Shown: positions 1 to 13,026 of the stretch, one piece after another | Layout: the number at the start of each line of letters is the position of its first letter | Numbering within the stretch: position 1 is the stretch's first letter | Origin: Arbacia lixula | Taxonomy: Eukaryota; Echinodermata; Echinoidea; Arbacioida; Arbaciidae | NCBI GenBank assembly: GCA_963669155.1 | Contig: OZ022586.1 | Coordinates: forward strand, 23,269,379 to 23,333,378 | Direction of reading: 5' to 3' | DNA: 64,000 nucleotides | Made by a program: the position numbers and the translations under genes | Notes under the pieces: model-generated | Told to the model about the DNA's origin: nothing | Seen by the model: only the letters and a program-made list of their open reading frames with translations | Databases searched by the model: none

Positions 1-2195
1 TCCTCGTCAATCCCAAGTTTCAAATTACGCACTATTTGGGAGACCAATTTTGCTGGCCCAGGTGACAAAATAGATTGCTTTTTTGTGGTGTTTCTTTTGC
101 TAGCTTGATGTCCGTCTTGAGTTCGCGTAACTGCTTCAAAGCTGCCTTGCATTTTTGCTTGCTATTTGCTTGTTTTGGTCTAATAACGACATGATTCAAA
201 CTTCAGGGGAATTCCCCTGATGGGAAATTTACAGGCTATTATATCATGTCAGCTTTGGGCTCGTGCAGACTCTCCTATCATTGGAGCTCCAAGCCTCTCA
301 CTTGACTGGACGCTAGCTTCCATATGCCAAAGTAATTTTGCCAAATCATATGTGTTTGTAAAGCATTGACTTTACTGAGGAACAGAGAATTAATTTGTGA
401 TCTGTGGTGTATCGTGACATGTCAGTAGGCATGTGTGTACGCCACGTTCCTGTTGACACAGGGAAGCTTGCTTTTTATCTGTTGATGAGCAAGTTGCTTG
501 TCGGTCTATTAGAGACCTATCTACCATTAGTTCTAGGTGTCTGTAATGATGCTACTAACTGTTTAGGCTGATGTATTATACAGTAAGTCGTAAAACAGCA
601 CACCACAATACACTGTAGCTGTATTACTGCATTGATTTGATTGGAAATGGCTGATATTTCTGATATGTAATTGCTTTATACCTTTGTAATACCAAATAAT
701 TGATCTGAGTCCAATAATTCAGCATTTTGTTGATTTGAATAACCCTTTGATTGAAAATCAGCTGCCTTGCAATAACAGAATGTTTTTGTGAAACTGTGGA
801 AGTAGTACAATGAGACATTCCGCTGTCAAGCAGAGTACTATCTGTGAGTCACTAGATATGTGAGCTTCTCCTTGTGTTCTAGCCATCTTGATTACTTATA
901 ATACAGCACCAACTCTTGACCAAATCTAGCAGAGTGACCATGCAATACAGTTAAATCTCAGATTGCTGTACTTACTGGGCAACTACATGTACTTAACTTT
1001 TGAATGAACAAGTTTTTGTTTGATACTTTCAGTCATGTAAGCTTGTTGTGTTGTTTATTTCTCTCATGGATGCATTGTTTCCTTCAATCAGTATTATAGC
1101 ACAAGCTCAAACACATGCATGAAGGCATGGGGGAGTGGAAGATGTACTTTTTAATGCATTTATACTGAATTCTTCTCCTTTACCCAATGTGCATGTACAT
1201 TAGGTGGTTGTTTTGCCATGAATCGTAAGGAAAGGAGAACAGGAATTTGTGTAACTTTGTTGTGAAGTACAATAACAGTGGAGTCCAACTAAAACCTGTT
1301 TAATCTAGATCAAAGCAAGACCAGACACGTCCATGCAATGCAATATTATGTTTTATTATTATTTAACTGGACCTTTATGTTTTACTTCTGCTTCATTCAA
1401 CATTGTAGAGAATTTGAATATGTCTGAAAAATTGTAACACTTGCTTTAACTCTCTAAAGGCAGCCTGTCCCTTTTGGAGACCTAATTCTGAAAGTTCCCT
1501 GAGTTTGTCATCATTTCAGAGAGGGTGGCTATATAACCATTCCCTAGAATCAAAGCTTAATATTTGGGTTTGAGGAAATAATCTTTGTCAATTGATCAAG
1601 CTTTCTTTTTTTTCGTACCACAAAAATAGTCAAATTTCAGTGAAAACAGTGAGATTTTCATTTATATTACGGGAGTTATAGTACCTCTGACCTTAAAATT
1701 TCACAGTTGGTATCCGAAAAATACATGCTAAATACCTGTATGTGCAAATTTTCATGAAGTTTGCAGATGTTTATAAAAGGGACGGGCTATCTTTAAACAT
1801 GTACCTAATTCTTTTCAAACTTCTACTAATAATTGTCAAAATCACAGTCGTGGTAATTACGAGGCTGACTGGCACATCTTGATCTACATGTATGTACAAT
1901 GATGTATGGCACATCTTGATCTACATGTATGTACAATGATGTATGGCACATGTTACTATATTTCTATTGGTGAGGGGTTCTTTTATACAGGGTGGTAGTC
2001 TGAGGGTCATGCTATTGGGATGTGGGAATTACATTTATAATGATGACATTATATGATATAAATTATATGATATTTTTTATTGATCTGTGTGTGAATTGTG
2101 TGATTTCTTTGGATGAGGCGACCTGTTTTAAAGAGAGATAGAGAGAAAGAGGGAGAGTGGACGAAAGCAGGACTAGAGCATCAAGAATAGGGGAT
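1..2195. other. AT-rich stretch without recognisable gene
   Basis: I see no open frame with splice sites or a recognisable protein motif on either strand. The sequence is AT-rich and rich in tacatgta-type words. The only structured element is the short tandem duplication at 1871-1944. It lies 7 to 9 kb beyond the stop codon of the TCF23/24 gene, so it is probably intergenic. Confidence 0.5.
1871..1944. repeat. Tandem duplication of a 37-bp unit
   Basis: Two head-to-tail copies of a 37-bp unit that begins ggcacatcttgatctacatg, followed by the first seven bases of a third copy. The copies look identical, so the duplication is recent. Confidence 0.9.
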
Positions 2196-2207
2196 GAGAG
2201 GGAGAGA

Positions 2208-2262
<55 letters not shown>
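2196..2262. repeat. (GA)n microsatellite
   Basis: An almost uninterrupted AG dinucleotide run inside a longer purine-rich stretch. The open frames over it on both strands (Arg-Glu or Leu-Ser repeats) are products of the repeat and are not genes. Confidence 0.95.
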
Positions 2263-2268
<6 letters not shown>

Positions 2269-2372
2269 GGGGAGCTGGAGAGAGAGGTGTGGGCGGGGAT
2301 AAAGGGAGAACTGGAAAGAGAGAGACTTGCAAATGAATACATGTATAATAATTTTCTTCTTCAATTATCTTG

Positions 2373-2747
2373 CTTAAAGGGCATATACTGTACTGGGAAG
2401 GCAAAAAGGCCTTCAAAAGGTGATCGTGAGCAATCTTCTTGCCAATGGTCTTAAATTCATGTATTGTCTATTTTAGAGGCTTGCTGAAAGTTATTTGCCC
2501 TCAAATGGTCTACATTTGGAGAAATGAGTGATTAAATGACAAATCCTCAGAATGTACGGCCCGAACATTTTGAGGATTTAATCATTAATCATTAATTACT
2601 CCATATGTGGATCATTTGAGGGCAAATAACTTTCAGCAAGCTTCTAAAATGGTCAATACATGAATTTAAGACTATTGGCAAGAAGATTCCTAACAATTAC
2701 GTTTTGAAGGTTCTTTTGCCTTCCCAGTACAGTATATGCCCTTTAAG
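2373..2747. mobile_element. Foldback MITE with TTAA ends, copy 1
   Basis: A near-perfect palindrome of 375 bp. The left arm starts cttaaagggcatatactgta and the right arm ends with its complement, agtatatgccctttaag. The arms pair over almost their whole length, with a short centre around 2545-2580. A second copy lies at 63402-63774. TTAA at both outer ends is compatible with piggyBac-type target duplication, but the palindrome makes the exact boundary ambiguous. No transposase is present, so the element is non-autonomous. Confidence 0.88.
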
Positions 2748-3689
2748 TTCATTCATTCAAATAGAGAATTTTTTCAAAGAGGGGCGAGGGCCTATACTAA
2801 AGCTGGGTAATATCGTAACAACGGTTAATGGATATATGTTATGGAGAAAATGTTGAAGAATCTCGCATACATTACATGTATAGAGTTTTAAAAAAAAATC
2901 GCTTTAGTATGATATAGAGTGTATGTCACTGTCCTTATTATTCACAAAGTAACTTTTTGTTCATTGAGCTATTATTAGCTCCATACTATAGATCTAATGT
3001 TGTTGCTCTCGTGGCGCATGCGAAGTCTTACATAGTTAGGATTGTCTGACGAAGAGATACACTATATTTAAAGTTGATAGTAGTTCAAAGCTAGATGTCG
3101 GGAATTTCTCTCGTATCATTTAGTTGTTGACTTGAATGGAAACTTGCGCCCTTAAAAATAATTTGATTTCATTATCGCTAGTAACAGAGATAATTTTGTT
3201 TTCAAACAGTTAAAGTAAAGGCCTGCAACAATTTCGGTTAAGTTTATGAACATGATAAAGACAAATACAATACGAATTTATTATCGCTAGTACATGTAAT
3301 ATTCTTTCCAAACGTATGAAGTGTAGCCCTACTATAAAAGTAAAGTTGAGTTTAATAAAGAAAAGTATCCATTGATATAAAACAAAGATCTGAGCGGGGC
3401 CGTACAACGAGAGAAGTTGACGACTTCAGAAGGAGTACTTTCGATTCGAAGTCAGTTGGGTAAATACGAAACTAATATCTTTCCCTTTTGAACTCCGTCA
3501 TCTTGGTCTCTGCGAGGCGAAGCTGGTCTCGAGCCCGAGCCCGAGGCGAGTTGTGATGGCATGACAAAACGGATGATTGCTTGTTGTATAAGATGACGTG
3601 AAGCAGGTACGGTGCCCTGACACTCAGACACCCGACACTAGCCGCCTGGCGCTTACCCGGCGATGCCCCACGGGCTCTGCTCCTTCGCC

Positions 3690-3723
3690 GATCTCTCTCC
3701 CTATCTTTCTCTTTCTGTCCCTG

Positions 3724-3801
<78 letters not shown>

Positions 3802-3884
3802 TCTCTTTCTCTCTCTCTTTTTCTCTCTCTGTATCTTCTTTATTTGCCCTAATTATTCTATCTTCATCTGACTCCCCCCCCCCC

Positions 3885-3956
<72 letters not shown>

Positions 3957-4020
3957 ATCTTTATTTGCCCTAATTATTCTATCTTCATCTGACTCCCCCC
4001 CCCCGTTCTCTCTCTCTCTT

Positions 4021-4119
<99 letters not shown>

Positions 4120-4138
4120 TTCTATCTCTCTCTCTCTT
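3690..4138. repeat. Compound CT / TGTC microsatellite array
   Basis: Three CT-rich tracts are separated by two copies of a roughly 50-bp spacer (ccctaattattctatcttca, then a poly-C run) at about 3846 and 3968. A (TGTC)n run follows at about 4081-4118. The duplicated spacer shows that the array grew by segment duplication as well as slippage. Ser-Leu open frames across it are artefacts. Confidence 0.93.
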
Positions 4139-4746
4139 TCTTGTTCTCTCCCTCCCTTGCTCTTAAGAACATATGCTGTATAAAAGCGTGTCACTTCTTC
4201 AATGAAGCAGCGGTCATAATGCTTATACACACTTTACGGAAATGAAAAAAAAAAACCTTCGAATTGCTCAATCACAAATTTCACTTATGCTCCCATACCA
4301 ATGGCATATACATCATGTACATCGTACAGGCTTACTTGATTTTGATTAGCATGATTAAGCCTATGCATGTACTGTTGTTGCTGACTGAATTGCATCACGG
4401 TATCACGACACACAGCCACAGCCATGCAACCAATTCTCATTATCTCATTACATCAGATGCAAGGTAACATGTTTAGCCAATTTAGCGAAATTTGAGAATC
4501 GAGTTGGCTTTTGATGGATAGGAAGGAGAACAAGAAGAAGAAGGAGGAATAAGAAGATGAAGAAGACTCAAATGAAAATGAAACATGGGGCGGTATACCA
4601 CTCAATGGGATCATCTTTCTCTCCCATCAGGAGATAACGCCAATCGATCAATATTGATAGATGTATGTCACCTCCGTGGTTTTAAGTATCTTAGCAGACA
4701 AAGTTCTGTCGACAAAACGGAGTGTGTGCACACGCACCTTTCACGT

Positions 4747-4853
4747 ATATGTGTGTGCATGTGTGTGTGTATGATTATGTGTATATGTTAATGTGTGTGT
4801 GTACGTGTGTGTGTGTGTGTGTGTATGTTTGCTTGTGTGTGTGTGCGTGTGTG
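4747..4853. repeat. (TG)n microsatellite, interrupted
   Basis: GT-rich run with scattered interruptions. The Val-Cys open frames over it are low-complexity artefacts. Confidence 0.9.
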
Positions 4854-5837
4854 AATTTATTTTCGAATTCGCTAGTTTTAAGCTTGTTTTGATATATTTT
4901 AACACTATGAACTATTATTGCTTGACTTGTGTATTAAATTTGCGTTTCTTTACGCACCTTTTAGGACGTAGTTTTTGCTTTGTAACTTTCTTACTTTTCA
5001 ACTTTGTAACATTGCAATTCTTCTGTGTGTGCACAATAAGTATTGACTGTGTGTGAACCATTTGACATTGCGGTCCATGGCATCTGCATATTTCTGGGAT
5101 ATTTTGAATTTCTTGGATTATTTGTATGTTTGAAATGATCGATCGTACTCCATAACACTGACTCGTTTCAGTGATTGGTGAAAACTGTCTCTCGAGGTTC
5201 GACAAGCATCCATCGAAACAGATAGCTCCTCAGGCAAACAAGGTGAAGAAGACCTTTGATGAGGAGGACCGAGTTCGTACCCCTGGTCGTGTCTTGGTGT
5301 GCGGTCTCATCAAGTCTACCACGCCCTCCTTGTTCTCCCTGGCCGCCTGGGGGCGCGCTCAGATCAGGTCGCGCTCACATCGGGCAGCGAAAGTACGCTC
5401 AGAGTCTATCGAGGAGCCCGCGTTCACACCGCGGACTGATTAGGTGGAATGAAGTTTCTCCCTGTGCTAAGCCCATTGCACGAAGTGATAAGCAAGGTTC
5501 TGATAGAAAGAAAATATCTTTGAATAATGATAATCTACCCTGTAGATGGCGTTTACTAGCAGAATGTGAACCCGGCATGAGCGGGGTTTGTAACCCGCTG
5601 TGTTGTGAGGTAAGACACATCAAACGAGACCGAAACACCTCGGCACAAAACGCCTGGATGCTCCTTTCTGTCTAACGTACCATGACTTACTTTTAGAGGA
5701 AAGCAGACACTCTTTTTTTCAGGAACGTTCAACGTGATTTCGTTTTCCTATAGCATGCCTGTGGTGCAGCCTGTCTATCGTATTATATGTAAGGTCCTCT
5801 TGAGCCACGAATTCATTTAGTGTTTTTTTTGTTTCTT

Positions 5838-5890
5838 TAATATACATTTATATATATTTATATATATATATATATATATAAATTTATATC
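5838..5890. repeat. (AT)n microsatellite
   Basis: Alternating TA run of about 50 bp. Confidence 0.9.
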
Positions 5891-8800
5891 AATATATTAT
5901 ATCAAAGAATTCAGAAGCTATATAACAGGTAAAATGGAAAATGACAGTAGCATGATAACCATTTAATTGCCAGACACATTGCCACTCTATGGGTGCATGC
6001 TGAGTGTATCATTCATATAAAAAAATGACATGTTGCATATACAGATTCAAGATTGTTTTAAAACAAACATGTAATGCATGTAATCAACACTTATAAGTTA
6101 ATTATAAAGGTATCAAGCCTTTGCATGCCACAGAACCTACTTTTTATGAAACTAGTGTGAGTATATTCGTCTCTTGCAAACTGAAAGGATTCAATGGCCA
6201 AACAAGAGGTATTATTGTGATCAATGCTCAAGGACAAGACGTTACGCAATTACCCTATCAAGAAGACCAGTGAGGGCTGATACTGACATGGCTGTGTTAA
6301 GGATTAGGGGTGGTACTCTGACAATGAGCCTAAGTTCTCAGTTGGCTTTATTTTCTATGCTGGAATTGGCTTAATGTGCATAGTTTGACTCGAGTCATTT
6401 TTAGAATACCAACTATCTGAACTAAGACAAATGTTTACTTTTACACCTATAATAAAATGACTGCCAATCTCAAAACGAAAAACCATGATGATACCGGTAA
6501 GAGAAAACACTCTTTTTGCATCAGATGTATTTTTGCAGTTAATTCACACAACCCCAATAAAACAGACGTTTGTCTTATACACAGTGCACGAAAATATTAA
6601 CGGCAAAATCATTTTGTTAAGAGAGAGATATATTGTCAAATACATTTTGTTTTTAATTCTTGTGTAGTCGTTAGTGAACATACTAGGCCTATGTCATGAT
6701 TTTGTATATTTCCAAGATATGCAAATAGCCGCGAATTTCAAGTGAACAGACTATGTCATGATTAGTTTTTCCTGTGTGTTGTAATAATGTTCATTCGCTC
6801 ATAAGTATGGACCCTGTATATTGCCTTCCTGCAAAACCTCAATCAAAATAGACCGACCTGTAACAGCACTTGTTTTATCAGTTGCGCGTTGACACCAGGC
6901 GTTCATTAACCCGCCTCGTCCCGGGGCTATTACAATACCACCGCCACACAAAGTCATGTAAACTTCCGCGGAGTTCCCTGTCAGTGCCCTCTGGCCATTA
7001 GTGAACGCAAGAGGGAGCCACACCGCCGCCGCCACAGACTGACGCGACAGCGAGGCGGCTTTAATTAGCGTGCCTGCCTCGGGTGTCATATAGGTCAGAT
7101 GAAAAAAAAAAAGAGAAAAAAAGAGAAAATTTTGAATTGTGTCAAACACGTGGGGAGTATTGAAAAGTGAGAGTGACACAGAATTGATATACAGCAAATA
7201 AAAATATCATTTTGGATTATTTTCAAGATATGCAAATAGATGGTTGGGGTCATCCATGCAATAACATGTAATGCATGTCTGTGTGATATTAACTACATGT
7301 ACTGAAAAGTGAAATGTTCCAATCAACAAAAGAAATGAATTTACCCCCATTTTGTGAAGACCAATCCATCAGGCATTTATAAAGATATGGCAAGAGAAAA
7401 TCCCACAGAAGAGATGAACTTGGAAAGTTTTAATCAGCAACATACATAAAAGTGGCACACGTGGGCTGCAATTATAATCATACATTTGAAAGCTTTGTAA
7501 ATACAGCGTACATTATTTTGAAATGAGGAAAACTATAAAATATTACAAGCTCCAAGCTCATCAATAAATACAGTCAAGGGGTATGTACAATTCAAGAGTA
7601 CGCAAATCACACAATCTCAATACTGTTCAGTAAACTAAATAAAGTAAGTGACATAGAGCTTTGGCTTATAATCATCAATATACAACTATCAGCGTTACAC
7701 AAAATGTTTGAAAATGTCTTTGAAAGAGTCAGTTGAAATTTGGAATCAACTTTGATAAAATTTACTAAACCAAATTTCCCATTATTAAGCTCTTTCCAGA
7801 CAAAGACAAATGTCGGTCTAAACCATTGATTGATTGGAAAAAATGCTTTTCAACCTTCAGTTTTTATGTATAGGCAACTTCTTTGAAAAGCAAACCAAAC
7901 GCCTTTGCGAAGTTGCCCGACATAGGAACAAAAATGTGTTTAAACTGCATGCTTGTCTTTCTTATCAGACGAATGCATACTTTCCTAAGTTCGCAACCTC
8001 TCCCCCCCCCCCCCCCCCCACTCCAGCGGTAGTTGACGTGATTACATACGGAAATGGGATTCGTAAAGATGATAAAAAGATGATCATCGGGTTGCTTGGA
8101 ATAAATTCCCATACGTTGTTTACACACTGCAATTTTCTCAAAGGCAGAATGTTTAAAATATTGGCAACGTCATAAGCATTACTGATTACACATACGGGAT
8201 AGAAGTGGTAACCACCCCCCCCCCCCCCCCCCCCTCCCCACACACACCCACCCCGGACCCGCAATGAATGGAGTGCAGTTCTGCAATGAAAAATTGTACT
8301 TTTCTTATTACATGTCAGAATACCACGAAGGAATCATCTCAAAATGATAAAATCGTTGAAATTAAACGAAACCTAGAACCAGAACTGACAGCAGAACGGT
8401 TTCGACATCGTCACCATGATTACCACTAATACCCGTTACCTTAAAATGGCCCGTAATGGTTACTGCTAGACTACCAACCATTCCCTTTAAGTGTCATATC
8501 AAACACAGGAAGAACAGACAATATCACGAAGACTAGAATTATACATGAAAGAACTGTTAGTTTTGGCTTGATCTCAGCCACCAACACGCATGGCTTGGCG
8601 ATGTGTGTTGTGGCATTAGCTGTCACGTCTTTGGTTATCATGTCCTATTGAAATACTTCACTCGATGTATCTTATAAATGTTTGTTAATAATGTTCACTC
8701 ACCCACTGCGCACAAGATTTAAAACTCTTATACAAAATCAAGACAAAAACCTATTTCGGATAATTGAATACAAGCATATTTTACGTGTACCGCACTCTCT

Positions 8801-9131
8801 GTTTAAATACATATACATGATTCTATTGGGTCAGGATGAGTCAACACACTTTAACGTACAGACGCCCTTAAAATGTGTGCTGTCTGTAGAGATTGTTTGA
8901 GATTTGCCCGGCCAGCAACAATGCTGCAACTTTATCTTTATCACGACACCACACGGTTCTCGATCCCGAAGAAGGATCCATCTTATCATAATCCGGAAAC
9001 AAACCGGAAATGATCATGTCTTCAGATGTCCAGTAAGGTGAGAAACCACCAAAGTAGCAGACACCGAGCTTCCAACATGTCTACGGCGATATCTGAGCAG
9101 CGTCTTGACGACGTTGCTTCTCCAAGACTTG

Positions 9132-9197
9132 TTAGGAGGAGCCCTCAAGGAGACAGTCAGTGGCTCCTGCATAGAGGCGCGATCGCATGGGCCATTT
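9132..9197 (-). CDS. TCF24-like: TCF23/24-like gene, exon 2 (C-terminal tail)
   Basis: Acceptor TCTTCAG, then 21 codons and a TAA stop (9134-9132). It encodes [19 protein letters not shown] and two serines. It joins exon 1 in phase 0. It is too short for ordinary gene finders and was found by searching for the conserved family tail. Confidence 0.85.
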   Translation of the reverse strand, partial: KWPMRSRLYAGATDCLLEGSS

Positions 9198-10837
9198 CTG
9201 AAGACGGGTAGAAGAGACAAAGAGAGGAAGGACATCAACACAAATCAAATATAATCAATTACAATCAAAAACATAATTAACATAACAATAACCCCAAATG
9301 ATTTCGGTCTTATAAATCATAGATTCGTTTTTGTTATACAATCACATGCATATACAGTTGCTGATTAAACCATATATGTACATTAAGTAGAATGGGCACA
9401 AAGTTGTGTCGTCATGACGTTGTTGAATGATACCAGCAAGCAAACAAATACCCCCCCCCCCTCCCCCCTCCTCCCGAAGACGACTCAACCTCAATACAGG
9501 TCGTAAAGAAGTATACGGTTCCCTTGGCAACCCTGCACTCGGGACAACTGTTTTTGGTATCGATGCGATGACGTATTTATCTGGTGACTCCAGACAAACA
9601 TCAAATTATCGTCTGCGAAAAGTTTATAATGATCTCGAAAATAGCCTTTATTCACAATTACGGGAGGAAATGAAAATATTTCTTATTACTTTCTTCATGT
9701 CATTCAACTGGGTGTTCAAACAGTATATGATATGAGTAAACAAGTATTTAAAATTTCAAATGATATTTCCTATCAATACTCGAATGAATATATCGACAAA
9801 GCAATATATTAAAAAATATGGACAAAATCACTCTATTAATTGAAAACTGATGTCAATAGCAAGACATTTGAAGATAAACAATGATAGCAACACATCAAAA
9901 GATTTCCTTTCTTTTAAATGGGCATACCTCCGTTTTAAACTCGTCATAACTTTTAATTTCCATCTGCTTTGCTTCGTAAGGCAAATATATTCGAAAGCAT
10001 ATGTGTCAAAGAAATAGAGAAAATCAAAGTGATACATGAAATTCCAAAAAAATAGGTCGTTTAAAAGTTTATGAAACAGCGTTATGCGGAGCAAAATAAA
10101 CAATTGCTGCGCGTATGTAGTCGTAAAGAGAGGTGGCGATGCATTTATTAAAGCTTTCTTTATTTGATTGGGCGAGTCATGTGCATGATATCGGTATATG
10201 ATTCGCTGCTCCCCAAAGTTCATTTAGCTCACGTTTATGGACTCGTGTAGGCACCTCAGCACCTTGGTGACCGTTTAACACCGACAGAGGGCTCACTTGG
10301 GATACATTTCAAGGAAGTCATTCAAATAGTTCGGAAAAACTGCTCAAAGCGGCATACATAGGCCTACATGTAATGAATCGTTCCTTAGTTTTATTGTATG
10401 GTCAATATATGAGTCAGTTTGGTATTCATCTAGGTGACTGAACTCAAATGAGGTATAAGGTTTCCATGGTTACTAAGAACTACATTGGAAGAAACGCCGT
10501 AGAAACAATCTTTTTTTTTTCACATTTTCACCTATCGAAGTCCTCAGTTAAAGTTTGATTTTGAACAAGGCTGATATGTCGACGGCGTTTTCATCCAATC
10601 TCGCTCTTCGTGTGATGATATTGAGGCAAATATGGTTTAAATTGTATCAGTGCGAGTATGTAAACATGGAGAGACAGAGGGAGATGAAAAGAGAAAGGTA
10701 CAGGATGTTGGCAATGAGAAAGGAAGGGAAATGGGGTACAAAGACATCCTCTTTACTCCCTTTCCTTTTCTTTCTCACTGCCACCATCCAGAAAGAACTT
10801 AAAAAGGAATTGAGGTGGACAGGAATACTAGGATAGG

Positions 10838-10870
<33 letters not shown>

Positions 10871-12798
10871 GGGATGAAATCGTTTTTCTTCTTTTTCTTC
10901 CCCAGTCTGAACAGTCTTGACAGATTACCTTTGTTCATTTTATTTCACAAAAAGATGAGACCATGGACCCTACTACGTATGAGACGCATCATTCATATTT
11001 CGATTCACTTCAGCGGAGGTCTCTAGGGGCTAATTATTCAGCGAGCTAACGAAGAATATCACGGAGAATTAATAAAAGGGGGGTTTACGGGACGATTCAT
11101 GCGGTCAATCCAGTCGTATATCTTGTCAGACACGTCAGAAGCTCAATTAGTCGAGATCAGGGGTCTACACCAGCACTGAGCAAGAAGCCGGTGGTGTAGC
11201 CGGCTGCTCCTCTCTACGCGGGCAGAGGGGAAGAGGGGGGGGGGGGGGGGGGGGGTCGCGGGGCAGAACTCTTCTTAGTAATTCCATTATCAAAGGAACT
11301 GTCGTATCATGTACAATTCTGACGTTTTCCAGAAGAAGGAGAAGTAGTAGAAACACACAAAAAATGAAAAAGAACAATACGAACAAAGAAAAAGACAAGA
11401 AGAAAGGATAATGGTGTCAAGAAAGAAGCAGACGACGACGAAGAAGAAAGCAGAATGGAAGAAGACAAAGGAAAGCGGGAAAAGAAAAAGAAGAAGACGA
11501 AGGAGGAGAAGGAGAAGAGGAAGAAGGGGAAAGAAGAAAAAGGAGTCCGAGGCGGAACAAAGCGAGTGGAAGATGACGAAGAAGATGAAGAAAAAAACAG
11601 AAGAGAAAGGAAAAAGAAGAAAAGGGACAAGCCGAAATAGTGGAACAGAAAAAGGAATGAAGAAGAAGGAAAAGAAGATGGAGAGGGTATCGTTGCTCCC
11701 TATTTGCTCAGCCGTCGTAAATCTGTTCATCAAGCCATGGACGGCGTGTGAGCGGTGAATGACACCATATTGAGGCTCGCTGTCATGACATCGGATTAAG
11801 ATAGGAAATCTTAGCATCTGAAGCAATGGGTTCAGTATTACGGACTGATAAAGGGACAGGAAAACTTTAACTCAAATCAAGTGGGCGCCTACACATAAAA
11901 ATATCTCCTGATGGATTCTCAGTATCACAAACAGTAGTGAACAAGTCTGATGTCATGTTATTGATGATGCACACGAAAGGAAAATATAATCAGTAACCAT
12001 GGTGATCAAACAAGAACCATCAGCCCCTATAGTTCCATCATGTCTAAGGTAGCCATATATACCTCGAGTACATACAGGTCTAATCAACCCTACCTGAGTG
12101 TCAGATAAAATGCTGATCTCTGAGATGTATGTTTATTAATAAGGCAAAGATATGACAGTGGCACATAGAGTGTGACGATCCTCTATCCCCCCGCCCCCTC
12201 CTCCCCCTCCTACCCCTCCCCGCCCCCTCCTCCCTCCTCCCTCCTTCATCCTACCCCTCCCCGCCCCCTCCTCCCTCCTCCCTCCTCCATCCTACCCCTC
12301 CCCGCATCCTTCTCAGAATTATGATTGTCACCCGTGGGATGCTCCTGTCGGTTTGAGCGCAATGTCTCCGTCCAACAGACCAGGCGTCAACTGAAGCATG
12401 TCATAGAGGTACATATACACAATAACGAAAGTGTCGTGTCACTGGTATACCTCCTCCTTTGGTATACCCAGCATGCCCTGCGCGGCGAATTGAAGCTAGA
12501 GTCCTGACAATTTCATCCAAATATCGAAATATATGGGTCGTAACGAGATATCAACACGCCGGTGCCTTTATCGGGCTAGGGCGTGCTTCGGGCCGCTTAA
12601 CACGCCTCCCGCCCGCCCCGTCGGCCTGGTTAATGGTAGGGCAGGGTGTCAAGACGGGCTGGAGCAGTAAATCAAGGCGAAAAGTTGTTAGGATATGACT
12701 CTATGGAGAAGAGCTCTAATGGAGAAATTGTTCTTCTCTGTTCGCACTGGATAGCTTCCGTGTTTGACTTGGGATGGGTCACCGGGTTTACAGAGACA

Positions 12799-12888
<90 letters not shown>

Positions 12889-12973
12889 GGGGGGGGGAGT
12901 GGTATGAGATGGAGAGATGGAGAGAGAGAGAGAAAGAAATATAAGGACAGAGACAGAAATATAAATATATATA

Positions 12974-13026
<53 letters not shown>

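Larger units (their letters stand above)
2748..9131. other. Region downstream of the TCF23/24 stop, no supported gene
   Basis: Mostly AT-rich DNA with microsatellites at 3690-4138, 4747-4853 and 5838-5890 and poly-C runs near 8002-8019 and 8213-8234. Two GC-balanced patches stand out: about 5170-5440, with a plus-strand open frame of 90 codons, and about 6830-7090, which is GC-rich with TAAT-type words. I recognise no protein family in either. The 3' UTR of the minus-strand bHLH gene should start at 9131 and run leftward, but I could not place a convincing polyadenylation signal. Confidence 0.45.

Noticed and set aside
11290..11826. Phe/Ser-rich 178-codon minus-strand frame, resembling a membrane protein
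   Set aside because: Composition follows the purine tract on the plus strand; all hydrophobic runs come from TTC and CTT codons.
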